Positions 9,921-18,206 of a stretch of 64,000 nt of DNA are shown piece by piece. Each line of letters opens with the position of its first letter. The stretch's first letter is position 1. Origin of the DNA: Clostridia bacterium (lineage in GTDB: Bacteria > Bacillota > Clostridia > Christensenellales > Aristaeellaceae); contig JAUMVG010000004.1 of assembly GCA_030530315.1 (NCBI GenBank), positions 21,730-85,729 on the forward strand. The letters are read 5' to 3'. The notes beneath the pieces were generated by a model. It did no database searches, was not told the DNA's origin, and saw only the letters and a program-made list of their open reading frames with translations. Both the position numbers and the translations under genes were made by a program.

Positions 9921-10844
9921 TCACACCTTGTCCGTAATCTTCTCGCCGAACAGGCCCGTGGGCTTGACGGCCAGTATGATGATCAGCAGCGCGAAGGTAA
10001 AGGCATCGGAGAAGGTGGCCAGCCCCAGGGGGCCCGAGATGATGCCCGCCTTGAACAGTATGATGTCCAGGCCCTTGATGATGTTCTCCGCGATGCCGAT
10101 GATGAACGCGCCCACCACCGCGCCCGGGATGGAACCGATGCCGCCGAACACCGCCGCCACAAAGGCCTTCAGGCCCGGCATCGCGCCGGAGGTCTGAATG
10201 ACCGTGGTGTAGTTGGTGAAGTACAGCAGCGACGCCACGCCGGCCAGGAACGTGCCGATGACGAAGGTGGTGGAGATGACCCGGTTGATCTTGATGCCCA
10301 TCAGCTGGCTGGTTTCAAAATCCCTGGAGACCGCGCGCATGGCCATGCCGATCTTGGTGTGGTTGATCAGCTGCACCAGCGCCACCACCAGCGCCAGCGT
10401 CAAAAAGGGCGTGATGATGGTGACCATCTTGGTGGTCGCGCCGAAAATCGTCACCGAATCGGAGATCCACGGGATGGTGGGATAGATCTGGTTCAGGCCG
10501 CCGGTGATGTACAGCACCAGGTTTTGCAGCGTATAGCTGACGCCGATGGCCGAGATCATGGCGCTCATTCGGGGCGCGCTGCGCAGGGGCTTGTAGGCCA
10601 CCCGCTCGATCACAAAGCCGATCAGCGCCGTCAGCGCCAGCACCAGCGGTATGCACAGCCACAGCGGCACGCCGCTGGCCGCCATGTACACCATGATGAT
10701 GCCCGCCACCATGAACACGTCGCCGTGGGCAAAGTTGATGAGGCGCAGTATGCCGTAGACCATCGTGTAGCCGATGGCGATCAGCGCGTACTGTCCGCCC
10801 ACCGATATGCCCGAGAGCAGGTAGGGGAATACGGTGTTCCACAT
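9921..10844 (-). CDS. livH: Branched-chain amino-acid ABC permease LivH
   Basis: This polytopic permease (307 residues) is the partner of LivM. The family stretch INFAHGDVFMVAG lies near residue 37, and the coupling helix region IGMAMRAVSRDFETSQLMGI near residue 160. A good AAAGGAG site precedes the ATG at 10844. It lies 192 bases downstream of livK; the gap holds a hairpin and a palindromic repeat, which could let the binding protein be made in excess over the membrane parts. Confidence 0.95.
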   Translation of the reverse strand: MWNTVFPYLLSGISVGGQYALIAIGYTMVYGILRLINFAHGDVFMVAGIIMVYMAASGVPLWLCIPLVLALTALIGFVIERVAYKPLRSAPRMSAMISAIGVSYTLQNLVLYITGGLNQIYPTIPWISDSVTIFGATTKMVTIITPFLTLALVVALVQLINHTKIGMAMRAVSRDFETSQLMGIKINRVISTTFVIGTFLAGVASLLYFTNYTTVIQTSGAMPGLKAFVAAVFGGIGSIPGAVVGAFIIGIAENIIKGLDIILFKAGIISGPLGLATFSDAFTFALLIIILAVKPTGLFGEKITDKV

Positions 10845-10900
10845 AGTGGGATACTCCTTTATTCAGAGTTTGTTCGAGAGGGAACAGGGAAGAGGGAACA

Positions 10901-11017
10901 GGGAACAGGATTGGCTGCTGCCGCGCTTTCTATTGAAAGGCTCCAAGAGAAATGGCGGCAGCCACTATTCCTGTTCCCCGAATAATGCGACAAACGGCGG
11001 AGGCGTTGGCCTCCGCC
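10901..11017. repeat. palindromic element and hairpin between livK and livH
   Basis: A 9-bp GC stem (10996-11004 with 11009-11017) lies just after the livK stop codon and probably attenuates transcription into livH. Next to it, about 10901-10978, is an imperfect palindrome whose outer arms read GAACAGGA and TCCTGTTC and whose inner arms read GCTGCTGCCGC and GCGGCAGC. A related unit occurs at about 15347-15410. Confidence 0.7.
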
Positions 11018-11036
11018 GAAGAGGGGACGTTACGGA

Positions 11037-12185
11037 TTATTCGACGGTCTGCTCAGCCACGAACACCCAGTCGCCGGTGGCATTGTCGATCTTCTTGACG
11101 AAGGCCGCGTCGCGGATGGCGTCGCCCACCTCGTCGAAGGCGATGGCGCCGGAGACGCCGGTCAGGGTCACGCCCGGCAGCGCCGCCAGGACGGCCGCGG
11201 AGTCGGTGGAGCCGGCGGCCTTCAGGGCCTCGAGGGCGGTGTAGTAGGCGTCATAGCCCATGGCGGACACGGCGGAGATCATGTCGTTGCCGCCATTGTT
11301 GGTCATGGCCTCGGCGTTGGAGTTCAGCCAGGCCTTGAAGCCCTCGTCGAACTCGGGAGAAGCGCCTTCCTGATAGAAGGTGGTGATGATGACTTCCACG
11401 CTGGTGCCCTTGGCGGCCTCGGCCACCACGTTGCTGTCCAGGGTGTCGCCGCCCAGGATCGGGAAGGTCACGCCCTGGCTGGCGGCCTGCTGGATGATCT
11501 GGGTGGAGTAGGCGATGGACACCGGGCAGAAGAACACGTCCGCGGAGTACATGGCCGCGTTGGTCAGGTAGCTGGTGAAGTCAGCGGTGTTGGTGGGGAA
11601 GCTCTCCGCCACGACGGTGCCGCCCAGGCCCTCAAAAGCCTGCTTGAAGTAGGTCACCAGGCCCTGGTCATAGTCGTTGCCCAGCTCGCCCAGGCAGTAG
11701 GCGGTCTTCGCGCCCAGCTCCTTGGCGGCATAGTTGGCAAGGACGGTACCCTGGAAGGGATCCAGGAAGCAGATGCGGAAGTAGTGGCTGTTGCCCGCGG
11801 TGACCTGCGGGTTGGTGCAGGTGACGCCGATGGCGGGGATGTTGGCATCCGCGAAATACTGGGAACCAGCGATGGAGACGCCGGAGCCGTAGCTGCCCAG
11901 CACCACGCTCACGCCTTCGGAGACCAGCTGCTGCGCGGCGGAGGGCGCCTTGTCGGTGGAGGAGCCGTTGTCGGCATAGACCAGCTCGACGTCATACTCG
12001 ACGCCGCCGATCTCGACGGTGGGGGTCTCCTGGTTCGCGTACTGCATGCCCAGGGTCTCCTGCTTTCCGCCAGCGCCGCTGTCGCCGGAGGCGGGCTCAA
12101 ACACGCCGATCTTCACGGTCTCGGCCATGGCGGCCACGGAGAAAACCAGCATCAATGCCAGAACGATTGCCAATACCTTTTTCAT
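11037..12185 (-). CDS. livK: Branched-chain amino-acid ABC substrate-binding protein
   Basis: This is the extracytoplasmic receptor of the Liv importer (382 residues). The signal peptide is MKKVLAIVLALMLVFSVAAMA, followed by VKIGVFEPASGDSGAGGKQ, the typical start of the type I periplasmic-binding fold for leucine/isoleucine/valine. No lipobox cysteine follows the signal peptide, unlike most monoderm binding proteins. The start at 12185 has AAAGGAGG upstream; the frame extends to 12242 across the promoter. It is the first gene of the operon, with its own strong promoter. The exact ligand is inferred from the permease and ATPase partners. Confidence 0.93.
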   Translation of the reverse strand: MKKVLAIVLALMLVFSVAAMAETVKIGVFEPASGDSGAGGKQETLGMQYANQETPTVEIGGVEYDVELVYADNGSSTDKAPSAAQQLVSEGVSVVLGSYGSGVSIAGSQYFADANIPAIGVTCTNPQVTAGNSHYFRICFLDPFQGTVLANYAAKELGAKTAYCLGELGNDYDQGLVTYFKQAFEGLGGTVVAESFPTNTADFTSYLTNAAMYSADVFFCPVSIAYSTQIIQQAASQGVTFPILGGDTLDSNVVAEAAKGTSVEVIITTFYQEGASPEFDEGFKAWLNSNAEAMTNNGGNDMISAVSAMGYDAYYTALEALKAAGSTDSAAVLAALPGVTLTGVSGAIAFDEVGDAIRDAAFVKKIDNATGDWVFVAEQTVE

Positions 12186-12213
12186 GGGAATACCCTCCTT
12201 TTTTGATGTGAAT

Positions 12214-12242
12214 ATTATACATACTTTACTCTGGAAAAGCAA
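12214..12242 (-). promoter_or_regulatory. sigma-A type promoter of the liv operon
   Basis: On the minus strand TTGCTT (rc of 12237-12242) and a perfect TATAAT (rc of 12214-12219) are separated by 17 bases. In the rest of the 12186-12573 gap I see an AT-rich hairpin (12348-12362 with 12387-12399) and no gene. Confidence 0.8.
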
Positions 12243-12474
12243 CCCCTCAAACGTTTATTTTTGCAATATCGTTTCCCTGCCTCTGCGTTCCCTCCACACA
12301 ATTCCGTGAATGGCGGACATTTTCGGCGTATTTTTGCAGATTTACTCCGATAAAAATGCATAATGCTGTTCCATGGCGGACGCCGCTATGCATTTATCGC
12401 CCTTCTTTCACATAAATTCAACTTAAAACCCCCGCTTTTGCCACGGTTTCTTCACGTATAAATATTACAGAATG

Positions 12475-12504
12475 TTGACAATAAGGTGTCGCCTATGGTA
12501 AAAT
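12475..12504 (+). promoter_or_regulatory. sigma-A type promoter of the NlpC/P60 gene
   Basis: A perfect TTGACA (12475-12480) and TAAAAT (12499-12504) have an 18-base spacer, 70 bases before the start codon. Confidence 0.7.
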
Positions 12505-12573
12505 ATATCCAATAGTGGAAAAATAGGAAGTTATACATTGCTTTTTTTCGAGATATGGAGGCGTCTGAAGCTT

Positions 12574-14625
12574 ATGAAACGATGGCTATGCATCGCGCTG
12601 GCACTCTTGTTGTGCGGCACATCAGCTCTGGGAACCCTCTCCCCCGCGCTGGCGGAGTCAGGTGAATCGACGGCCGTCAACGAATCCGTGGATGTGGAGG
12701 CCGCCCCGGCGGAGGACGCCGGCGACACAGGCCTTGTAATAGAGGGAATGGAAAACCCAGAACCCGCTCCGGCAGTCGAGGATATCCAGGCAGCCGAAGT
12801 AATTCCGGCCGAAGCCCCCGCGGAAATCGCGGAGCCGGCGGACGCGGCGATCCTCGCCCCGAACGAGGGCGCCGAGGTCCTCGCCGCCGCGACGGGCATC
12901 CAGCTCAGCAGCAGCGCAATCGCCATCGGCGTCAAGGAGGTCTACACCGGCCTGACCGTCAGCGCCGTTCCGGCGGGCAGCACCCTGCCGGCGGTCACCT
13001 GGCGGACCAGCAACAAAAAATATGTAAAGGTGGACGCCGCCACCGGCAAGATCACCGGTGTCAAGAAGGGCTCCGCCACCGTATACGCCAAGATGGAAAA
13101 CGGCGAGGAGGTCGCCTGCAAGGTCACCGTCAAGAAGGCCCCCAAGAAGGTCTCCGTGAAACCCTCCACGATGGCGCTCAGCGAAGGCGGCATGTCCGGC
13201 CAGCTGGCCGTCAGCCTCACCAAGAAGACCGCCTCCGGCACATTGACCTACACCAGCAGCAACCCCGCTGTGGCCACGGTGGACGCCACCGGCCGGGTCA
13301 CCGCGGTGGGCCCCGGCAAGGCCACCATCACCGTCAAGGCCTTCAATGGAAAGAAGGGCACCTGCAAGGTCTCCGTCATGGCGGCGCCCGCGACGCTCCG
13401 CTTTGACAGCGAGAGCATCAGCATCGCCACGGGCCAGAAGCTGACCCTCAACCCCACGGCGCTGGCCGCGGACGGCAGCGTCACCGAAGCGGCGGTCACC
13501 TACGCTGTCGCCTCCGGTAGCAGCGGGATCATCTCCCTGGACAACATCACCGGCGAGGTCACCGGCCTCAGCAAGGGCGCGGTGGTCGTCTCGGCCGTCA
13601 CCCACAACGGGATCACCTCCCGGGCCACCATCACCGTCTCCGCCGCTCCCACGGCCATCACCCTGAACGCCTCTTCCATCACCGTCGGCGTGAAGGAGGC
13701 CTACACGAACCTGGGCGCGGAGCTGACCGCTCCCGCGGGCGAGACCAGCTGCGCCACGAAGATCACCTGGTCGAGCAGCAACAAGAAGGTCGCCAAGGTG
13801 GATTCCACCGGCAAGATCACCGGCGTCAAGAAGGGCTCCTGCACCATCACCGCCAAGACCCACAACGGCAAGACCGCCAAGTGCAAGGTCACCGTCAAGA
13901 AGGCGCCCTCCAAGGTGACCATCTCCCCCACGAGGGGCTCCCTCTCCCTGGGCCAGTCGAACCAGTTCAAGGTTTCCCTGCCCAAGGGCACGGGCGGCAC
14001 CGTCACCTTCACCAGCAGCAACCCCGCCGTGGCCACGATCGACGCGAACACCGGCGTGGTGACCGCCATCGCCGCCGGCGAGACGACCATCACCGCCACC
14101 GCCTTCAACGGCAAGAAGGCCACGGCCAAGCTGGAGGTCAAGGGCGTGAACGTCTCCCTGCCGGAGACCCACGAGAACGTCGATTCCATCACCACCCAGT
14201 ACAGCCCCAACATGACCAACGCCGAGAAGCTGGAGTACGTGATCTACAGGGCGCAGACCCAACTGGGCAAGCCCTACATCTACGGCAACGGCTACACCAA
14301 GGACGACAATCCCCCCGGGTTCGACTGCTCCGGCCTGGTTTACTGGAGCTTCCTGCGCATCGGCATCAAGCTGAAGGACTCCGCCTACAAGCAGGGCTAC
14401 GACAGCAGCCTGCCCAAGATCTCCATCACTGAGCTGAAGCGGGGCGATGTCGTCTGCTTCGACACTAACATTAATGATAACGACCTGAGCGATCACACCG
14501 GCATCTACCTGGGCGGCGGCAAGTTCATCCACGCCTCCTCCAGCGGCAGCACGGTCATCATCAGTTCCCTGGCCAAAGGCTATTACAACCGCGCCTTCTC
14601 CTGGGGCCGCCGGGTTCTGAACTGA
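12574..14625 (+). CDS. Secreted wall hydrolase: five BIG_2 Ig-like domains plus NlpC/P60
   Basis: The 683-residue protein has a signal peptide (about 1-27), an acidic Pro/Ala/Glu linker to about 107, five bacterial Ig-like group 2 domains (about 108-194, 195-272, 273-359, 360-447 and 448-525), and a C-terminal NlpC/P60 domain (about 550-683). The catalytic residues are visible: Cys585 in DCSGL, His641 in DHTGIYLG and His653 in FIHASS, the triad of cysteine endopeptidases that cut peptidoglycan stem peptides. Domains 1+2 and 4+5 are close copies, with GKITGVKKGS in 1 and 4 and SSNPAVAT in 2 and 5, so a two-domain unit was duplicated. The start at 12574 has GGAGG 11-12 bases upstream and gives a clean signal peptide. 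The gene has its own promoter and terminator. Confidence 0.93.
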   Translation: MKRWLCIALALLLCGTSALGTLSPALAESGESTAVNESVDVEAAPAEDAGDTGLVIEGMENPEPAPAVEDIQAAEVIPAEAPAEIAEPADAAILAPNEGAEVLAAATGIQLSSSAIAIGVKEVYTGLTVSAVPAGSTLPAVTWRTSNKKYVKVDAATGKITGVKKGSATVYAKMENGEEVACKVTVKKAPKKVSVKPSTMALSEGGMSGQLAVSLTKKTASGTLTYTSSNPAVATVDATGRVTAVGPGKATITVKAFNGKKGTCKVSVMAAPATLRFDSESISIATGQKLTLNPTALAADGSVTEAAVTYAVASGSSGIISLDNITGEVTGLSKGAVVVSAVTHNGITSRATITVSAAPTAITLNASSITVGVKEAYTNLGAELTAPAGETSCATKITWSSSNKKVAKVDSTGKITGVKKGSCTITAKTHNGKTAKCKVTVKKAPSKVTISPTRGSLSLGQSNQFKVSLPKGTGGTVTFTSSNPAVATIDANTGVVTAIAAGETTITATAFNGKKATAKLEVKGVNVSLPETHENVDSITTQYSPNMTNAEKLEYVIYRAQTQLGKPYIYGNGYTKDDNPPGFDCSGLVYWSFLRIGIKLKDSAYKQGYDSSLPKISITELKRGDVVCFDTNINDNDLSDHTGIYLGGGKFIHASSSGSTVIISSLAKGYYNRAFSWGRRVLN

Positions 14626-14643
14626 TTTCAAAACAGCATATCT

Positions 14644-14669
14644 CCCCGCGCACATGCGCGGGGATTTTT
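14644..14669 (+). terminator. terminator of the NlpC/P60 gene
   Basis: A perfect 8-bp stem (14644-14651 with 14656-14663), an ACAT loop and five T residues at 14665-14669. Confidence 0.92.
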
Positions 14670-14730
14670 ATTACCATTCCATCGAGAATTCCTCCTCCGT
14701 CCCCTTCCGCCGCATCGCGAAAACTCCCAA

Positions 14731-14760
14731 TTACAGATCCCCCGACTCCGCCGGTATAAT
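14731..14760 (+). promoter_or_regulatory. sigma-A type promoter of the DUF4234 gene
   Basis: TTACAG (14731-14736) and a perfect TATAAT (14755-14760) with an 18-base spacer. Confidence 0.65.
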
Positions 14761-14848
14761 AAAGCCAAGTTGAGGGGCGCGAGCGAGCGGCGCGAGACCG
14801 AACGGTCGGTTCGGCGCCGCCGGCCCCGACAAAAATGGAGGTATCATC

Positions 14849-15295
14849 ATGAAAACCAATCGCAGCCTGTTGAAGTTCATTCTCCTCACCGCCATCACCT
14901 TCGGGATCTACGGCCTGTACTTCTATCACAGCTATGCCAGGGACATGAACATCGTCTGCGCGGGAGACGGGAAGCACACCCGCGGCCTGCTGGCAGTGAT
15001 CGTGTTTACCTTCCTGACCTTCGGCATCTACGGCTTCGTCTGGATGTACGGCGTCGGCGAGCGCATCTCCATGAACTGCCAGAAGCGGGGCATCCCCAAC
15101 AACACCACCGGCTCCTCCGTGCTGCTGTGGAACCTGCTCGGCGCGCTGATCATCGTCGGCCCCTTCGTGGCCCTGCACCAGATGCTGGAGGGTCTGAACA
15201 AGCTGTGCGCGGACTACAACCGCACCCACGGCACCGTTCCCGCCGGGAACGCCGTCTCCGCTGGCAACCCCACCGTAGTAATTAATAACTATTGA
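14849..15295 (+). CDS. DUF4234 family membrane protein
   Basis: The 148-residue membrane protein has three hydrophobic segments (about 8-26, 47-68 and 88-108). The segment FGIYGLYFYHSYARDMN and a second FGIYGFVWMYG are characteristic of the DUF4234 family. No biochemical function is established for the family. The C-terminus is a short hydrophilic tail. The ATG has ATGGAGG about 10 bases upstream. The gene is preceded by its own promoter and is probably monocistronic. Confidence 0.82.
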   Translation: MKTNRSLLKFILLTAITFGIYGLYFYHSYARDMNIVCAGDGKHTRGLLAVIVFTFLTFGIYGFVWMYGVGERISMNCQKRGIPNNTTGSSVLLWNLLGALIIVGPFVALHQMLEGLNKLCADYNRTHGTVPAGNAVSAGNPTVVINNY

Positions 15296-15346
15296 TTTTA
15301 TCGATTTCCTTCCTACTTTTACAATCCAAATCCAACCGGAAAACCC

Positions 15347-15410
15347 AGGGAACAGGAATTGCTGCTGCCGCGCTCATTCCGCAACGTCGGAACAGAGGCG
15401 GCGGCAGCTG
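15347..15410. repeat. palindromic repeat related to the livK-livH element
   Basis: The GGAACAGGA and TGCTGCTGCCGC arms seen at 10901-10940 recur here, again facing a GGCGGCAGC arm. It lies in the 15296-15594 gap, which contains no gene that I can support. Confidence 0.55.
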
Positions 15411-15500
15411 TTTTTGTCCTCCCCCACTTTCCCCGTTGCCGTCACCCCCTGTACTTCCTGCTTGTCCCACGTTTCCTGTCGTTCTCCGGCATTCTGACTG

Positions 15501-15542
15501 TTGCCTGTTGCCTATTGCCTATTGCCTGCTGCCTGTTGCCTC
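15501..15542. repeat. six tandem copies of a 7-base unit (TTGCCTR)
   Basis: Units TTGCCTG, TTGCCTA, TTGCCTA, TTGCCTG, CTGCCTG and TTGCCTC follow one another without gaps, 53 bases upstream of the -35 box of the cyst(e)ine transporter leader. Confidence 0.9.
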
Positions 15543-15594
15543 TCGCTCTTCCCTGTTTCCCTATTATCGCACTAACGAATTAACACACTGCGCA

Positions 15595-15623
15595 TTGACA
15601 GTCCCCGTCCGCAGCGCTATACT
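15595..15623 (+). promoter_or_regulatory. consensus sigma-A promoter of the permease/ATPase unit
   Basis: A perfect TTGACA (15595-15600) and TATACT (15618-15623) have a 17-base spacer. Transcription would start near 15630, about 27 bases before the leader ORF. Confidence 0.88.
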
Positions 15624-15656
15624 TTTTCATATCATAAGGCAAGGGAGGCATGGCGC

Positions 15657-15743
15657 ATGACGGCGAGAATCGGCCTGCGCGTGGGTGTGGCTGCGTGTTG
15701 TATGGCATCCTGCTTTGCCATGCCCGGACGCCGCCCGCAATGA
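15657..15743 (+). CDS. Cys-codon leader peptide A (28 codons)
   Basis: This short ORF begins with ATG at 15657, 8 bases after an AAGGGAGG ribosome-binding site. An earlier ATG at 15650 is too close to that site. It encodes 28 residues with adjacent Cys14-Cys15 (TGT TGT at 15696-15701), then Met, and Cys19 (TGC). A small hairpin (15702-15707 with 15716-15721) begins immediately after the two TGT codons. A GC-rich intrinsic terminator follows 17 bases after the stop codon, and the permease genes follow that. Promoter, ORF, cysteine codons and terminator form the layout of a ribosome-mediated attenuator sensing Cys-tRNA. The same layout and the same 28-codon length occur again at 18091-18177. 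The mechanism is inferred. Confidence 0.72.
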   Translation: MTARIGLRVGVAACCMASCFAMPGRRPQ

Positions 15744-15759
15744 TACATTCCTCGCACAT

Positions 15760-15785
15760 GAGCGGCCCGAAGGGGCCGCTCTTTT
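15760..15785 (+). terminator. attenuator terminator A
   Basis: A perfect 9-bp stem (15760-15768 with 15773-15781), a GAAG loop and TTTT at 15782-15785. It lies between the leader peptide and the first permease gene, so readthrough must be controlled for the operon to be expressed. Confidence 0.88.
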
Positions 15786-15902
15786 CATAACCCAACGCCC
15801 GCACGCGCTCCCGGCGCGGCGGCATAGCATAGACCGGGGCAGCTCCCGTACCCGCCCGGACACCGGCGCGGGCATCCGACGAACTCCGAAAGGACTGAAC
15901 CC

Positions 15903-16577
15903 ATGGATTTCGACTTTATCCAGCGCTTCGTGCCCATGTACGTCAAGGCCGCGGAGCTGACGCTGCGCATCGGCGCCATCGGCATACTGCTGTCGCTGGC
16001 TGTGGGCGTGCTCTGCTGCCTCACGCGGTACTTTCGCGTGCCGGTGCTGAGGCAGGTCGCCGCTGCCTACATCGAGCTGGCGCGGAACACGCCGCTGCTG
16101 GTCCAGCTGTTCTTCCTGTACTTCGGCCTGCCGAAGGTGGGCGTCAAGCTGAGCGCGGAGGCTTGCGCCATCACGGGCCTGACGTTCCTGGGCGGGGCCT
16201 ACATGGCGGAGGCGCTGCGCAGCGGCCTGGAGGCGGTGGACAAGGCGCAGGCGGAGTCCGGCATGTGCCTCGGGCTGACCACGCTGCAAAACCTGCGGTT
16301 CGTGATCCTGCCCCAGGCGCTGGCCACGGCCATTCCCGCCATCGGCGCCAACGCCATCTTCCTGATCAAGGAGACCAGCGTGTTCAGCGCCGTGGCCCTG
16401 GCGGACCTGATGTACGTCGCCAAGGACCTGATCGGCATGTACTACAAGACGGACGAGGCGCTGCTGATGCTGACGGTGGCCTACCTGGCGCTGCTGCTGC
16501 CGCTCTCCATCGCCTTCTCGCTGTTGGAAAGGAGGCTGCGCTATGCAGGATTTGGTAATTCTGTTCAGGGGCAATAA
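15903..16577 (+). CDS. Polar amino-acid ABC permease, subunit 1 (probable cyst(e)ine importer)
   Basis: The polytopic permease (224 residues) belongs to the HisM/GlnP family. The N-terminal part has the family stretch AAYIELARNTPLLVQLFFLYFGLP, and the coupling loop is EAVDKAQAESGMCLGLTTLQ followed by LPQALATAIPAIGANAI. An AAAGGA site precedes the ATG. It is the first structural gene behind Cys-codon leader A, and the second permease overlaps it by 35 bases. Cyst(e)ine as substrate is inferred from the leader and from the CjaA-like binding protein at 18291; the permease sequence alone does not decide among polar amino acids. Confidence 0.9.
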   Translation: MDFDFIQRFVPMYVKAAELTLRIGAIGILLSLAVGVLCCLTRYFRVPVLRQVAAAYIELARNTPLLVQLFFLYFGLPKVGVKLSAEACAITGLTFLGGAYMAEALRSGLEAVDKAQAESGMCLGLTTLQNLRFVILPQALATAIPAIGANAIFLIKETSVFSAVALADLMYVAKDLIGMYYKTDEALLMLTVAYLALLLPLSIAFSLLERRLRYAGFGNSVQGQ

Positions 16578-17211
16578 CCTGCGGCGGCTGCTGGGCGGCC
16601 TCGGCGTCACGCTGAAGCTTTCGCTGGTGTCCGTGGCGCTCTCCATCGCCCTGGGCCTGGTGGTCGGCACGCTGATGACGCTGAAGAACCCCGTGCTGAA
16701 GGCCTTCTTCCGGCTGTGGCTGGAGACGGTGCGCATCGTTCCCCAGCTGGTGCTCCTGTTCCTGGTCTACTTCGGCCTGGCGAAGGCCTTCAACCTGCAA
16801 ATTTCCGGCGAGACCGCCGCGGTGGCGGTATTCACCTTCTGGGGCGCCGGAGAGATGGGCGACCTGGTACGCGGCGCCATCACCTCCATCCCCGTCCACC
16901 AGCGGGAGAGCAGCGCGGCCCTGGGGCTAACCCGGGCCCAGTGCTGGCGCTTCGTGCTGCTGCCCCAGGCGGCCCGGCGGCTGGTTCCCCAGGCCATCAA
17001 CCTGACCACCCGCATGATCAAGACCACCTCCCTGGTGATGCTGATCGGCGTGGTGGAGGTGCTGAAGGTGGGCAGCCAGATCATCGACGCCGCCCGCTAC
17101 GACGCCCCCCAGGGCGCGATCTGGGTCTACGCCGCCGTGTTCTTCCTCTACTTTATCGCCTGCTGGCCCATCTCCCTGGCGGCGGGGCGGCTGGAAAAGA
17201 AGTGGAGCTGA
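16543..17211 (+). CDS. Polar amino-acid ABC permease, subunit 2 (probable cyst(e)ine importer)
   Basis: This is the second permease of the same family (222 residues), partner of the preceding one. It has ETVRIVPQLVLLFLVYFGL and the coupling region HQRESSAALGLTRAQCWRFVLLPQA, typical of GlnP/ArtQ-like subunits. The ATG at 16543 lies inside the end of the first permease gene and has AAAGGAGG 7 bases upstream, so the two are translationally linked. The ATPase gene follows after 28 bases. Confidence 0.9.
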   Translation: MQDLVILFRGNNLRRLLGGLGVTLKLSLVSVALSIALGLVVGTLMTLKNPVLKAFFRLWLETVRIVPQLVLLFLVYFGLAKAFNLQISGETAAVAVFTFWGAGEMGDLVRGAITSIPVHQRESSAALGLTRAQCWRFVLLPQAARRLVPQAINLTTRMIKTTSLVMLIGVVEVLKVGSQIIDAARYDAPQGAIWVYAAVFFLYFIACWPISLAAGRLEKKWS

Positions 17212-17239
17212 CTTTTCACAATAATCTGGAGTGATGATC

Positions 17240-18004
17240 ATGAATGACAAGCCCATCCTCGAGGTCAGGCACCTGCGCAAGCACTTTGACGGCACCGGCG
17301 TGCTGGAGGACGTGTCCTTCGCCATGCGCGAGGGCGAGGTCATCGTCGTGGTGGGCCCCAGCGGCTGCGGCAAGTCCACGCTGCTGCGATGCATCAACGG
17401 CCTGGAGCGCCCCGACGACGGCGAGATCCTGCTGGACGGCGCGCGCATCGACGGCGCGGCGGACCTGGTGAAGGTGCGCCGGCAGGTGGGCATGGTGTTC
17501 CAGAGCTACGATCTGTTCCCCCACATGGACGTGATGGGCAACCTGACCCTGGGGCCCGTCCAGGCCCTGAAGCAACCCCGCGCCCAGGTGGAGGCCGAGG
17601 CGGAGAAGGCGCTGGCCCGGGTGGGCCTGGCGGACAGGGCCCACGCCCTGCCCCGGCAGCTCTCCGGCGGCCAGAAGCAGCGCGTCGCGCTGGTCCGGGC
17701 CATGCTGATGCACCCGAGGCTTTTGCTGCTGGACGAAATCACCGCCGCCCTGGACCCGGAGATGGTCCGGGAGGTGCTGAACGTGGTGCTGGACCTGGCC
17801 CGCGACGGCATGACCATGCTGATCGTCACCCACGAGATGCGCTTCGCGGAAGCCGTCGCCGACCGGGTGATCTTCCTGGAGGGCGGCAGCGTACTTGAGG
17901 ACGCCCCGCCGGCGCGGTTCTTCCATGCGCCGGAGACCGACCGCGCCCGCCAGTTCCTGGCCTCCTTCGAGTTCGACGCGGTGCGCCAGGTCCCGAAAGA
18001 TTAA
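17240..18004 (+). CDS. Polar amino-acid ABC transporter ATPase (probable cyst(e)ine importer)
   Basis: The GlnQ/TcyC-type ATPase has 254 residues. Walker A is GPSGCGKST (39-47), the Q-loop FQSYDLFPHMDV lies near 86-97, the signature is LSGGQKQR (140-147), and Walker B is LLLLDEITAALDPE. Three starts are close together (GTG 17231, ATG 17234, ATG 17240). The last was chosen because GGAG at 17228-17231 then has proper spacing. It ends the first transcription unit; the binding-protein unit starts with its own promoter 16 bases after the stop codon. Confidence 0.93.
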   Translation: MNDKPILEVRHLRKHFDGTGVLEDVSFAMREGEVIVVVGPSGCGKSTLLRCINGLERPDDGEILLDGARIDGAADLVKVRRQVGMVFQSYDLFPHMDVMGNLTLGPVQALKQPRAQVEAEAEKALARVGLADRAHALPRQLSGGQKQRVALVRAMLMHPRLLLLDEITAALDPEMVREVLNVVLDLARDGMTMLIVTHEMRFAEAVADRVIFLEGGSVLEDAPPARFFHAPETDRARQFLASFEFDAVRQVPKD

Positions 18005-18019
18005 AAAACGGTAAACCCA

Positions 18020-18048
18020 TTGACAACCTCCTTCGCCCGGCATATAAT
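18020..18048 (+). promoter_or_regulatory. consensus sigma-A promoter of the binding-protein unit
   Basis: A perfect TTGACA (18020-18025) and a perfect TATAAT (18043-18048) have a 17-base spacer, 42 bases upstream of leader ORF B. Confidence 0.92.
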
Positions 18049-18090
18049 GTCCACAACCAACCGGAATGATAGGTAAAAGGAGGCGGTCTC

Positions 18091-18177
18091 ATGACCCGCA
18101 GCAACGCGAACCACCGCATGTGTTGTATGTGCCGTCAGCGCCGCCCTGTGCCTGTCGGTTCTGCCGTCGTGTCCTGA
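18091..18177 (+). CDS. Cys-codon leader peptide B (28 codons)
   Basis: An ideal AAAAGGAGG site sits 7 bases before the ATG at 18091. The ORF encodes 28 residues with Cys11-Cys12 (TGT TGT), Met13 and Cys14 (TGC), followed by an Arg-rich stretch. Three cysteines in four codons is very unusual for a 28-codon ORF. It matches leader A in length, in starting Met-Thr and in the CCM cluster, but the rest has diverged. A terminator lies 29 bases after its stop codon and the cysteine-receptor-like gene follows. A role as a cysteine-sensing attenuator is inferred from this arrangement. Confidence 0.78.
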   Translation: MTRSNANHRMCCMCRQRRPVPVGSAVVS

Positions 18178-18206
18178 TTGGGGCCGAGGGGAGATATAAC
18201 CAGACG

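Noticed and set aside
15650-15790. A 46-codon alternative leader ORF starting at the ATG at 15650
   Set aside because: The ribosome-binding site lies only 1 base from this ATG, and the frame runs through the terminator stem. The ATG at 15657 has ideal spacing and shares length and Cys cluster with leader B.
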